NCBI GenBank assembly: GCA_020433785.1
Contig: JAGRCC010000793.1
Coordinates: forward strand, 1 to 13,739
Source of the DNA: Anaerolineae bacterium
GTDB taxonomy: Bacteria; Chloroflexota; Anaerolineae; 4572-78; J111
Direction: 5' to 3'
DNA length: 13,739 bases
Of the stretch, positions 7,671 to 13,739 are shown piece by piece; within the stretch, counting starts at the first letter, position 1; each line of letters starts with the position of its first letter. Below the pieces are notes generated by a model. That model saw only the letters and a list, made by a program, of their open reading frames with translations, did not search any database and was not told the origin of the DNA. A program made the position numbers and the translations under genes.

Positions 7671-7699
7671 ATTTTACAAATAAAACCCTCTCTTGTCAA
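7671..7699 (-). promoter_or_regulatory. Promoter of the permease-tetR operon
   Basis: On the minus strand, a perfect TTGACA (7694-7699), a 17-bp spacer and TAAAAT (7671-7676, 5 of 6). The transcription start is predicted near 7664, inside the operator, giving a leader of about 53 nt. Confidence 0.8.
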
Positions 7700-7847
7700 T
7701 ACCCAATTCAAGGTGATTAATCATGCATCTCACAGTCAAGGTCACTATCTATTTTGCGTATAAATTTAGTAGACACCCCCTGTCTTGGCTGATCTTCTCT
7801 CTAAAGTGGGCCTTGATAGTAAAATCATCGGCACACCTTTCAACAAG

Positions 7848-7876
7848 TAGACTTCAAATTAGGAGAGTGGTATGAT
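7848..7876 (+). promoter_or_regulatory. Promoter of the YdcF-like gene
   Basis: TAGACT (7848-7853, 4 of 6), a 17-bp spacer and TATGAT (7871-7876, 5 of 6). Predicted start is near 7883, about 72 nt before the TTG start codon. Confidence 0.5.
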
Positions 7877-7954
7877 ATAAGATATCGATTAGCCACCAGC
7901 CTTACAATGTAAAATTTTCCGACGATGTAACTGATTACGTTGGGAGGGACACCC

Positions 7955-8623
7955 TTGAATCCATTCTTAAACAACATACTCGCTGTTCAAAAAGATAACG
8001 TTAAGTGGCCCCGACAGCCATCCGGCATCTTGATTATGGGTAAACGCCAGGGTACAAAAAAAGAAAACAAGCAGCTCTACGGGCGAATTGCTATAGCTGC
8101 CGCACTTTGGTATAGCGCCCCCCACCCTAAACCTTACCTGATGTTCGTGGCTTCTGATATCCACGGACCACATCAGACCCCTGATACTAACCTGGTTAAA
8201 TCGACCCTAATTAACGAATTTGGTATTCCTGCCGATTTTTTAATCATGAGACAAAAATCTAACTGCACGCTCATCGAAGTGCGCGCAATTCGAGCCATCA
8301 ATCGAGTTTATAAATTTGCCAGGATATTTGCGATTACCCATCTTTATCATGCCTGCCGGACCCAGATTTACTTTAATGAAGTTCTACCTAATGCGATAGT
8401 TATGCCGGCTCATCCAGAAATTTTGAACGAAATTACATTTCCCCCAGAAGGTGAAGAACTCCTTAAGCAAATTCGTGCTGTTGTTCAGGCTTCGCTGCCA
8501 ACCCGGCTGGACTTGGTACGAGAGCAGTTGATCGAGAGTATTTTGATGCAAGCTCACAAGATGGACCCTCGGGGGCGGCTTGAGCGTCGATTAGCCAAAA
8601 TTTTACGTCCAGGCGCCTTCTAA
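7955..8623 (+). CDS. DUF218/YdcF-like protein
   Basis: A 222-residue protein resembling the DUF218 (YdcF/SanA/ElyC) fold. An early beta-strand ILIMGKRQG (about residues 25-33) stands where the family has a (V/L)xLGGG loop. TNLVK...GIPADFLIM (about 80-98) precedes an S-x-x-T-x-x-E motif (SNCTLIE, the family's SxNTxEN). THLYHACR (about 130-137) matches the family's T(S)xYHxxRA signature. The canonical Asn after Glu is Val here. Members have been linked to envelope processes or nucleotide-like ligand binding, but the reaction is not established. No signal peptide or TM is visible, so it is probably cytoplasmic. The start is TTG at 7955, with GGAGGG (7943-7948) spaced 6 nt; an earlier in-frame TTG at 7940 overlaps that site and is rejected. 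It is divergent from the permease operon. Confidence 0.72.
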   Translation: MNPFLNNILAVQKDNVKWPRQPSGILIMGKRQGTKKENKQLYGRIAIAAALWYSAPHPKPYLMFVASDIHGPHQTPDTNLVKSTLINEFGIPADFLIMRQKSNCTLIEVRAIRAINRVYKFARIFAITHLYHACRTQIYFNEVLPNAIVMPAHPEILNEITFPPEGEELLKQIRAVVQASLPTRLDLVREQLIESILMQAHKMDPRGRLERRLAKILRPGAF

Positions 8624-8642
8624 AAGTGACCATGGTCACTTT
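8623..8642. repeat. Perfect 20-bp palindrome at the YdcF-like stop codon
   Basis: AAAGTGACCATGGTCACTTT is self-complementary over all 20 bases and overlaps the last base of the stop codon. As RNA it would be a hairpin with little loop and no following U-run, so it is not a standard terminator. It may be a protein-binding dyad or a 3'-end stabiliser. Confidence 0.75.
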
Positions 8643-8645
8643 AAA

Positions 8646-8661
8646 AAGTACTTTCGGGCAA
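8646..8661 (+). repeat. 16-bp element shared with 4548-4563 (copy after the YdcF-like gene)
   Basis: Exact inverted-orientation match to the sequence at the tetR 3' end, followed at the same 18-base interval by GTAC (8670-8673). Relative to its gene it has the same orientation as the tetR copy, i.e. just downstream of the stop. Confidence 0.65.
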
Positions 8662-8716
8662 AAAAATAAGTACCTATAGCCCTTTCAAAGTATGGACTTT
8701 TTTCCCTATTCAGAGG

Positions 8717-8780
8717 CTCAACTTTATTGTATTATAAGTACAGAAAGTTGAGTTGCCCACCACAACCTCACAACTCAACT
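8717..8780 (+). promoter_or_regulatory. Three-arm, mutually exclusive hairpin element
   Basis: Arm A CTCAACTTT (8717-8725) pairs perfectly with AAAGTTGAG (8744-8752). Arm B AGTTGAGTTG (8746-8755), overlapping that partner, pairs perfectly with arm C CAACTCAACT (8771-8780). B cannot pair with both, so two alternative structures exist, as in attenuators or riboswitch expression platforms. No promoter or ligand core was identified. Confidence 0.45.
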
Positions 8781-9058
8781 AAAAACTAAATAAAGGTAGT
8801 ATCCGTCAGCCGCATCCTCAAGCAGCTACTCAATACTGGAACAAATACTTCATCACTTATTTTCGACTAGACCAGCAATACACCCTAGCCTATCTTATTC
8901 TAACCTGGTATCGCTCATCCGCACCCGTTTCATCCCGTCTACAACCAACTCGACTCACTCTCAACACCGATTTCACTTTGTGCTTCACCTTCATTTTCGA
9001 CTACTCGATCTGCGACTTCATTATTCAGACAACCTCGTACCTCGATAGGCTGACGAGC

Positions 9059-9088
9059 AAAAATCCCCTGGATAACCAGGGGATTTTT
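9059..9088. terminator. Bidirectional intrinsic terminator
   Basis: AAAAATCCCCTGG, loop ATAA, CCAGGGGATTTTT: a perfect 13-bp stem with A/T tracts on both sides. It lies 55 nt beyond the stop of the leftward gene ending at 9144. It also faces any rightward transcript crossing 8624-9058. Confidence 0.92.
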
Positions 9089-9143
9089 GTGTTTTCTTCA
9101 ATATTCAGTTTTTAGTTATTCTTAGCTATCAGGCCAAAAAGAT

Positions 9144-12100
9144 TTATGGTTCTTGATAGCTATTTAGCATGCCTTTACCATCGAAGTAAAGCGTTACTTG
9201 AACTTGACTACCCGCGCTAAGTGTAAACTCGCCCGATACAGCCCCTTCTGGAGTGCTACCTGTATAAGTATATCGACCGGGCGATAATGGCAGCGTGACT
9301 TCATCCTCGTTGGGAACGATAAACTGCTCATTTCCTAAGGTAAAGGTTAAAACATTGCCGGCAAAATTTTTAACGACCACGCCCTCTACCAGATCAGCCG
9401 GTGCTTCCTCTTCGGCAGTAGTTTCAGCCTCAGGTTCTTCTGTCGTGGCCTCCTCTGAGTCAGTTTCCGTATCTTCTATCGCCGCAGTTTCAGATGCAGT
9501 CGCGGCCTCGTCTGTTACATCTTCTCCCTCAGCCGTGGGTTCAGGCTCCGCAACATTGATTTCATACAGAGAGGTGCTGCCGCTCACTTCATTGGCAACG
9601 GCCAACAGCGACTGCCCGATCGGGCTGTCTTCAGCGGTAATAAAGACCAGCCCTTCAGGTCCGAGATCGCCGGCGGTTCCGGCTTCAGGATCGCCGCTGA
9701 AGTCGCGGTTGTTGGTGTAATCGACAAAGGTCGGATTAGTCGGGTCGGTCACATCGACGGTGACAATACCGCCCATCCGTTCCAGGCCGATGAAGGCGTA
9801 AGTCCGGCCATCGATAACGCCGGTGGCGACGCCTTCCGGCTCGGGTCCTTTGCTGTCGCTGCGATCATCAAAATCGTTGGCATCGTTGGAGGCATTAAAA
9901 TAGTCGGGGAAGGCAGCGGCCGTAACCTGCTCAATCATAGAGCCGCTGTCGTAAACCAGCTTGCCGTTGGTATCCCAAATCGAAAAAGAGCGACCACCAA
10001 AGGCGTAGAGTTTATCATAGTCGCCGTCGCCGTCGGTATCGCCCAACGTATTGGTAATTTTCAAATTCCCCATCGCCGACGGGGCTTGCAGCTCTGCCGC
10101 GTTAGGGAAGGCGTCTGGATCAAGCTCAACCTCGCCCACGGTGGTTTCTTCGCTAAAGCCATCATAATCACGGCTGTCGCCTTCGTTGGCGGTGATGAGG
10201 TAAGTTTGGCCGTTAGCCTCAAAGGTCGCAATCGCATCAGGCTGGTACATCCCCAAAACCGGCCAACTGGTGAGGTTGATCATGCCGTCTTCGTTGCTGG
10301 CATCGAAGGCATTATTCAGGGTGATGATACCCAGTACCGGCTGAACCGGGTCGGGGTTGTCATCGAGCAATCCGGTTTCGACATTAAACGTGCCGATAAG
10401 TTGGAAGTCATTATCGTTGAGAACCGCGATCCGGTTTTCATCGATCAAGGCCAACCCTTCCGCTTTGTCACCGGCCAGATAACCGGCGGCGATGAGATCG
10501 ACATACAGCGTCTTTTGCACCGGTTCAATGCCCGCTGCAGCCAATCCTTCGGCGTCAAGGCTTTCCAGCGTACCGCCTGGGCCGACCATACTTTCATCCA
10601 AATCATTCAAATTCGTTGCACCGTCGAGGCTGATGAGGAATACTTTTTTGAGTGCCTCCGCACCCACCGCACTGTCGCGTTCGATAACCAGCATTTCGCC
10701 ATTGCCCACAGAAACGGCATCGCCGATTTTGTCGCTGGCGCCACCTTCGATGAGATAGGCATACTGGCCAGTTGTCGTGCCGGTGGCCGTATCGAATTCC
10801 AGAATACGGTTGACGATTGAGGCTTTGGAATTGGCGTCATTTTCCACATCCGGGTTATCGATGGGGCTTTGAATAAAGGCGTAGAGTTTGCCGTCTTGGT
10901 AAGCCACCGCCTCGAAACCGCGATTAGCGCGGCGCTGGGCGAAGACGGCCGGAATCGCTTCAGTGCCGACATCCACCCCGCTGTCGTTAGAACCTTCCGG
11001 CACAAAGCGGTCGATCAGCACGCCGGCGGCGTCAAAGTGATAGATGGCCGGGCGATACTCATCGACCATCCAATAAGTGCTATCAGGAGCAATGACAACG
11101 CCTTCTAAATCCGCGCCGAACGGATCATCATCGAGGACATTGCCTTGTAAATCAGTCGGAAGTTCATCGGCGTAGGCTAAGCCGCTGTCGCCTGCGAGGT
11201 TGGGCAGGCCGGTGATGGGGGTACCGTCGGCGCGAGTCAGGCCAATTTGTTCGATGACCTCAGCCGTACCGGTGGCCGGATTGGCCTCAAAGCGGATAAT
11301 CCGGGCCTGGTAGTCGGGCAGCGGGAAGGGGCGCTCGTCAACGCCGTCGCCGTCGGTATCGATCGGTTCGGCATTGGGACCGCGATCAGGATGGGTCACA
11401 AAAATGAAGTTGCCGTTGACCGGGTTGATGCCCTCGAAATAGAGGCCGGAAAAACCACCCAGAGTAATGTCCTGGCCGGCGGCTGTGGTACCCAGCACCG
11501 GCAGGTTGGCAAATTCATATGTCTGCATGCTGGCCGCGTGATCTTTGAAACCCAACGGCACAATATTAGAAACAACACCGCCGTTAATGTCAACCACAGC
11601 TAAGGCGTTAGCCTCCTGCAAGGTTACATACGCCGTGGCGGAGTCGGGGGAAACGGCGATGTACTCCGGCTCTAAATCCTGAGCCACACTGGCATCGGGA
11701 CCGAAGATACGGACCCCAGCCGCGGTCAAGCTGTCGAGCTGCTCGTTAAAAGCGGTGAAATCTGCCGTGACGACAGTGGCATTCTCAGCACCGCCCGAAA
11801 TGTCGATAATGCTAATCGAACCTTCCGGATCGACAGTGTAGTCGTCGTTCGGTTCACCTTCATTGGCGACCAGAACTTTTTGGCCGTCCGGGGTAAAAGT
11901 GACCATATCGGGCAGTGCGCCAACTTCAACCGAGTTGAGCAGGTTGCCGTCGATGTCTAAAAAGACGACCTGGCCAGGGTCTTGCTTGGTTTCGGCCTCG
12001 ATGGCTACCGCTACCAGCCCATCCTTCACCGCGACACTGTTGGCCGATCCGCCAAACTCCGCCGCATCGATCCGATTGACCCGGGCCGGGCTGGTGGGAT

Positions 12101-12323
12101 CGCTGATGTTGATGATATCCACCGACACATCCTCAGCATTCACCACAAAAAGCCGTTGAGTCGCCGGATCGTAGGTTAGAATTTCAGCGGCTCCGCCATC
12201 AAAAATACCCGTCTCATACGTGCCGAGTAGGTTTAGGGTGATCTCTCCGGCTCCTTGAGCCGGCCAAGCTGCGAACAACAGCAGCAGGGCTACCAGTTTA
12301 ACAACAACTAATTTTTGTCGCAT
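9144..12323 (-). CDS. Secreted choice-of-anchor I beta-propeller protein with inserted esterase-like-phytase domain
   Basis: A 1059-residue exported protein. Residues 1-24 are a signal peptide (MRQK, hydrophobic core, cleavage near PAQG-A). Residues about 36-262 and 665-925 are the two halves of a choice-of-anchor I propeller; the first has VANEGEPNDDYTVDPEGS and the second QPDAIA...TANEGDSRDYDGF. Between GFKDHA (258-263) and FDASNEDGMIN (673-683) about 400 residues are inserted that match the esterase-like-phytase family (FSGLYF, VTHPDRGPN, EGVV, DEYRPAIYHF, GFEAVAY). Possible Ca-binding DxDGDG loops occur at 322-330 and 762-770. An acidic Thr/Glu linker (about 926-980) and a small beta domain (981-1059) follow. 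It may hydrolyse phosphoesters or bind surfaces, but this is unproven. The start at 12323 has GAGGAG just upstream; an earlier ATG at 12374 would spoil the signal peptide. Confidence 0.85.
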   Translation of the reverse strand: MRQKLVVVKLVALLLLFAAWPAQGAGEITLNLLGTYETGIFDGGAAEILTYDPATQRLFVVNAEDVSVDIINISDPTSPARVNRIDAAEFGGSANSVAVKDGLVAVAIEAETKQDPGQVVFLDIDGNLLNSVEVGALPDMVTFTPDGQKVLVANEGEPNDDYTVDPEGSISIIDISGGAENATVVTADFTAFNEQLDSLTAAGVRIFGPDASVAQDLEPEYIAVSPDSATAYVTLQEANALAVVDINGGVVSNIVPLGFKDHAASMQTYEFANLPVLGTTAAGQDITLGGFSGLYFEGINPVNGNFIFVTHPDRGPNAEPIDTDGDGVDERPFPLPDYQARIIRFEANPATGTAEVIEQIGLTRADGTPITGLPNLAGDSGLAYADELPTDLQGNVLDDDPFGADLEGVVIAPDSTYWMVDEYRPAIYHFDAAGVLIDRFVPEGSNDSGVDVGTEAIPAVFAQRRANRGFEAVAYQDGKLYAFIQSPIDNPDVENDANSKASIVNRILEFDTATGTTTGQYAYLIEGGASDKIGDAVSVGNGEMLVIERDSAVGAEALKKVFLISLDGATNLNDLDESMVGPGGTLESLDAEGLAAAGIEPVQKTLYVDLIAAGYLAGDKAEGLALIDENRIAVLNDNDFQLIGTFNVETGLLDDNPDPVQPVLGIITLNNAFDASNEDGMINLTSWPVLGMYQPDAIATFEANGQTYLITANEGDSRDYDGFSEETTVGEVELDPDAFPNAAELQAPSAMGNLKITNTLGDTDGDGDYDKLYAFGGRSFSIWDTNGKLVYDSGSMIEQVTAAAFPDYFNASNDANDFDDRSDSKGPEPEGVATGVIDGRTYAFIGLERMGGIVTVDVTDPTNPTFVDYTNNRDFSGDPEAGTAGDLGPEGLVFITAEDSPIGQSLLAVANEVSGSTSLYEINVAEPEPTAEGEDVTDEAATASETAAIEDTETDSEEATTEEPEAETTAEEEAPADLVEGVVVKNFAGNVLTFTLGNEQFIVPNEDEVTLPLSPGRYTYTGSTPEGAVSGEFTLSAGSQVQVTLYFDGKGMLNSYQEP

Positions 12324-12553
12324 GTTCTCCTCATACTTAATACAGTGTGTTAGGTCAGGGGGACTACATACCACCAGGCATTGTATGAAATGGGTGTTAA
12401 CTGATTTTTAAAGGGTGGTTAAAAAGTTGTGAATGTCTTGTTATAAATATTTAACTTCAATTACAAGGCAATGTTCCAAACGTTGGCAGTATGAGGCAAA
12501 AAACTACAGAGGCTAATTCGTGATAATGGGCAGGGCTTGGATACTACGGTGAG

Positions 12554-13105
12554 TTATTGAGCATCGGGCTGGGTCAAACGCCGTAATTCATTCTCAAGCC
12601 GAACCCGATTACGCTGCGCCGAAAGAACGGGCACAATAAGATTGAGGTCGTCGATCTTTTTGTTGAGTTCGGCGATAGGTTCGGCCAAACGGGCGATAGA
12701 CTGCTGCCAAGCTTCTTCGCTGAGCAGATTTTCCTGGCGCTTCTGCCATAAGATGCCGAGATGGCGGCGCAGTTGTTCTAACTCGTGGCGAATCTCTTTG
12801 TCCAGTTCGATCCAAGCGGGGGCCAAACCATTTCGTTTAAGCAGGCCATAAGCCCAGGCCTGACCCGGTTCGGTATAGGGGTTTTCTTCAAATTGGAGCG
12901 GCTTGCCTTTACCGGGGAGGTTATCGAATTTACCTTCGTCCATGGCTTCTTGAATAAGCCGCTCGACCAGCGCCTGCCGCTTTTCTTCTCGAGTCGGTTT
13001 TTTGGGCTGGACCGGCAAATCCCCTTCGTTTTTGTATTCGGTCAGTTTGTCCGGCAGATCATCAAGGCGCTTTTGCCATTGTTTCTTATCGTTGTTTGAA
13101 TTCAT
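12554..13105 (-). CDS. DUF1992 (DnaJ-C28 conserved domain) family protein
   Basis: A 183-residue soluble protein. Residues about 45-112 carry the DUF1992 core: VERLIQEAMDEGKFDNLPGKGKPL, then NPY, GLLKRNGLAPAWIELDKEI (fragments quoted singly; key residues are the GKFDNLPGKGKPL loop and the LAPxWIEL helix). The same domain occurs in DNAJC28, but no J domain is present here. The C-terminal part (about 112-183) is charged and helical, with possible coiled-coil character. No TM is visible. Its biochemical role is unknown across the family. The ATG lies 2 nt after the stop of the upstream membrane protein (TAA-CC-ATG), implying translational coupling. No terminator was seen after its stop at 12554. 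Confidence 0.88.
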   Translation of the reverse strand: MNSNNDKKQWQKRLDDLPDKLTEYKNEGDLPVQPKKPTREEKRQALVERLIQEAMDEGKFDNLPGKGKPLQFEENPYTEPGQAWAYGLLKRNGLAPAWIELDKEIRHELEQLRRHLGILWQKRQENLLSEEAWQQSIARLAEPIAELNKKIDDLNLIVPVLSAQRNRVRLENELRRLTQPDAQ

Positions 13106-13107
13106 GG

Positions 13108-13737
13108 TTAGACCTGTTGATTTTGGGGTATATAGCGCCGGCCAGGCATGGGGATCAAACGAGGCACCTGCTGTTGGTATTGCTCGTAGACCGGGCCAAA
13201 TTGATCGATTAGGCGGCGCTCTTCATAAAATGAACCAAAATAAAAGTAAAGGGTGAATAGGATGTAAGCTGTCAGCGAGTTTGAATTCATCGACGGCGTA
13301 AGCCACAAGAAGATGAGGCTAAAGGTGTAGAGCGGGTGTCGAACCCAGGCGTAGAAGCCGTCGACGGTGAGGGAACCCGTTTGATCCGGTCGATCATTCA
13401 CCAACTGGGCCAATCCGGCAAAGTGAAATACCCCCGTTTGTAACAGGGTGATCGCCGCCGCCAGCAAAGCTGCCATCTGCCCGCCGACCATCAACCAGCG
13501 CCACGGCGACGGAACCTCATACAGCTTTTGGCTGGGTAGCAGTGCCAGCAGCGGCAACATGGGCAGAAAAGTCAGGGTGGCGAAGACATTGTAGCCTAAC
13601 CGGTACCAGCGATCGGCCGACGGACCGATCCTCCGCCGCATCCAGCCCTTGACCGAGGCGCTCGCCAGCCAGCTATGGACCACACCGTAAAGGACAAAGT
13701 AGGTTGATAGGATCAAGACGCTTGTTACTGTTTTCAT
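13108..13737 (-). CDS. Isoprenylcysteine carboxyl methyltransferase-like integral membrane protein
   Basis: A 209-residue membrane protein with about five hydrophobic segments (roughly 6-26, 47-68, 82-102, 133-150 and 153-170). The C-terminal half has the ICMT/PEMT-type signature: GFYAWVRHPLY (about 127-137; the RHP-Y motif that binds S-adenosylmethionine in the family), then a Y-EERRL segment, FGPVYEQY and PRLIP. Members methylate small lipophilic or isoprenoid substrates, but bacterial ones are mostly uncharacterised. The ATG is 2 bases from the right window edge, so no ribosome binding site can be judged, but the first TM begins normally and the length fits. It is coupled to the DUF1992 gene, which starts 2 nt after its stop. 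Confidence 0.78.
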   Translation of the reverse strand: MKTVTSVLILSTYFVLYGVVHSWLASASVKGWMRRRIGPSADRWYRLGYNVFATLTFLPMLPLLALLPSQKLYEVPSPWRWLMVGGQMAALLAAAITLLQTGVFHFAGLAQLVNDRPDQTGSLTVDGFYAWVRHPLYTFSLIFLWLTPSMNSNSLTAYILFTLYFYFGSFYEERRLIDQFGPVYEQYQQQVPRLIPMPGRRYIPQNQQV

Positions 13738-13739
13738 AT

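Larger units (their letters stand above)
7612..7954. other. Divergent intergenic region between the permease operon and the YdcF-like gene
   Basis: This region holds the leftward promoter and operator (7653-7699), the rightward promoter (7848-7876) and a small palindrome TGATTAATCA (7714-7723). AGACA/TGTCT around a C-rich loop near 7771-7785 is a weak hairpin. No gene was seen between the two leader regions. The dyad operator is too far from the rightward promoter (about 180 bp) for simple joint repression. Confidence 0.6.
8624..9143. other. 520-nt intergenic region with hairpins and a G-poor tract, no convincing gene
   Basis: From the left: palindrome (8623-8642); shared 16-bp element (8646-8661); a weak AT hairpin AAAGT-ATGG-ACTTT (8687-8700) followed by more T's, a possible weak terminator for the YdcF-like gene; three-arm competing hairpins (8717-8780); a C/T-rich, G-poor stretch (about 8781-9050); and the strong terminator (9059-9088). 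ATTTTCGACTA occurs twice (8859-8869 and 8993-9003). One frame is open from 8783 to 9112 but has no usable start codon, and a second frame is open over much of the same stretch, so base composition is the simplest cause. A decayed gene or a non-coding transcript is possible. Confidence 0.55.

Noticed and set aside
653..7781. GACACCCCCT occurring near 651-660 and near 7772-7781
   Set aside because: Ten-base match with unrelated flanks and no shared position relative to genes; likely chance.
8783..9112. 110-codon open frame in the G-poor intergenic tract
   Set aside because: No usable start codon, runs through the terminator, and a second frame is also open over much of it, so low stop frequency follows from C/T-rich composition. 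A decayed gene cannot be excluded.
10086..10820. 244-codon plus-strand open frame opposite the large secreted protein
   Set aside because: It lies antisense within a gene with clear domain matches; its translation shows no recognisable domain and it has no promoter or ribosome site. Long antisense frames are expected opposite GC-rich coding DNA.
12324..12374. Upstream ATG at 12374 for the secreted protein (17 extra residues)
   Set aside because: It would put a polar, Cys-containing stretch before a normal signal peptide; the ATG at 12323 follows GAGGAG.

Overview
The window looks like a chromosomal segment of a Chloroflexota bacterium (Anaerolineae-like). This is inferred from three things: envelope proteins with long Thr/Pro-rich (TPT-type) stalks, a minimal Flp-type pilin, and a large secreted protein of a kind often found in that phylum. 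No rRNA, tRNA, CRISPR array, transposase or phage gene was seen. The content reads as cell-surface and transport housekeeping, not as a mobile island.

Layout. At the left edge, on the minus strand, is the first 52 codons of what appears to be a primary sigma factor (region 1.1). It is served by a fully consensus -35/-10 promoter and a leader of about 290 nt. Facing right are two tandem sigma-70-type promoters and a strongly structured leader of about 330-400 nt (several hairpins, including an 82-nt extended one). They precede two adjacent plus-strand genes for membrane-anchored proteins with TPT stalks (1011-3930). A symmetrical bidirectional terminator (4012-4047) separates these from a minus-strand 48-residue Flp/Fap-type pilin (4092-4238).

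The next block is a minus-strand operon: an 800-residue two-module FtsX/MacB-type ABC permease (start best placed at 7611), followed 32 nt later by a TetR-family repressor (4562-5176). Its promoter (TTGACA, 17 bp, TAAAAT) is overlapped at the predicted transcription start by a TGAGTG-CT-CACTCA operator, which suggests autorepression. No ABC ATPase is present in the window. Divergent from it is a DUF218/YdcF-like gene with a probable TTG start at 7955 and its own promoter. It ends in a perfect 20-bp palindrome. A 16-bp sequence just after its stop also occurs at the end of tetR.

The 8624-9143 stretch has no convincing gene. It carries mutually exclusive hairpins, a G-poor tract and a strong bidirectional terminator (9059-9088). 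On the minus strand follows a 1059-residue secreted protein, in which a choice-of-anchor I beta-propeller is interrupted by an esterase-like-phytase domain of about 400 residues. The right end holds a tight two-gene minus-strand operon: an isoprenylcysteine-methyltransferase-like membrane protein and a DUF1992 protein, separated by 2 nt.
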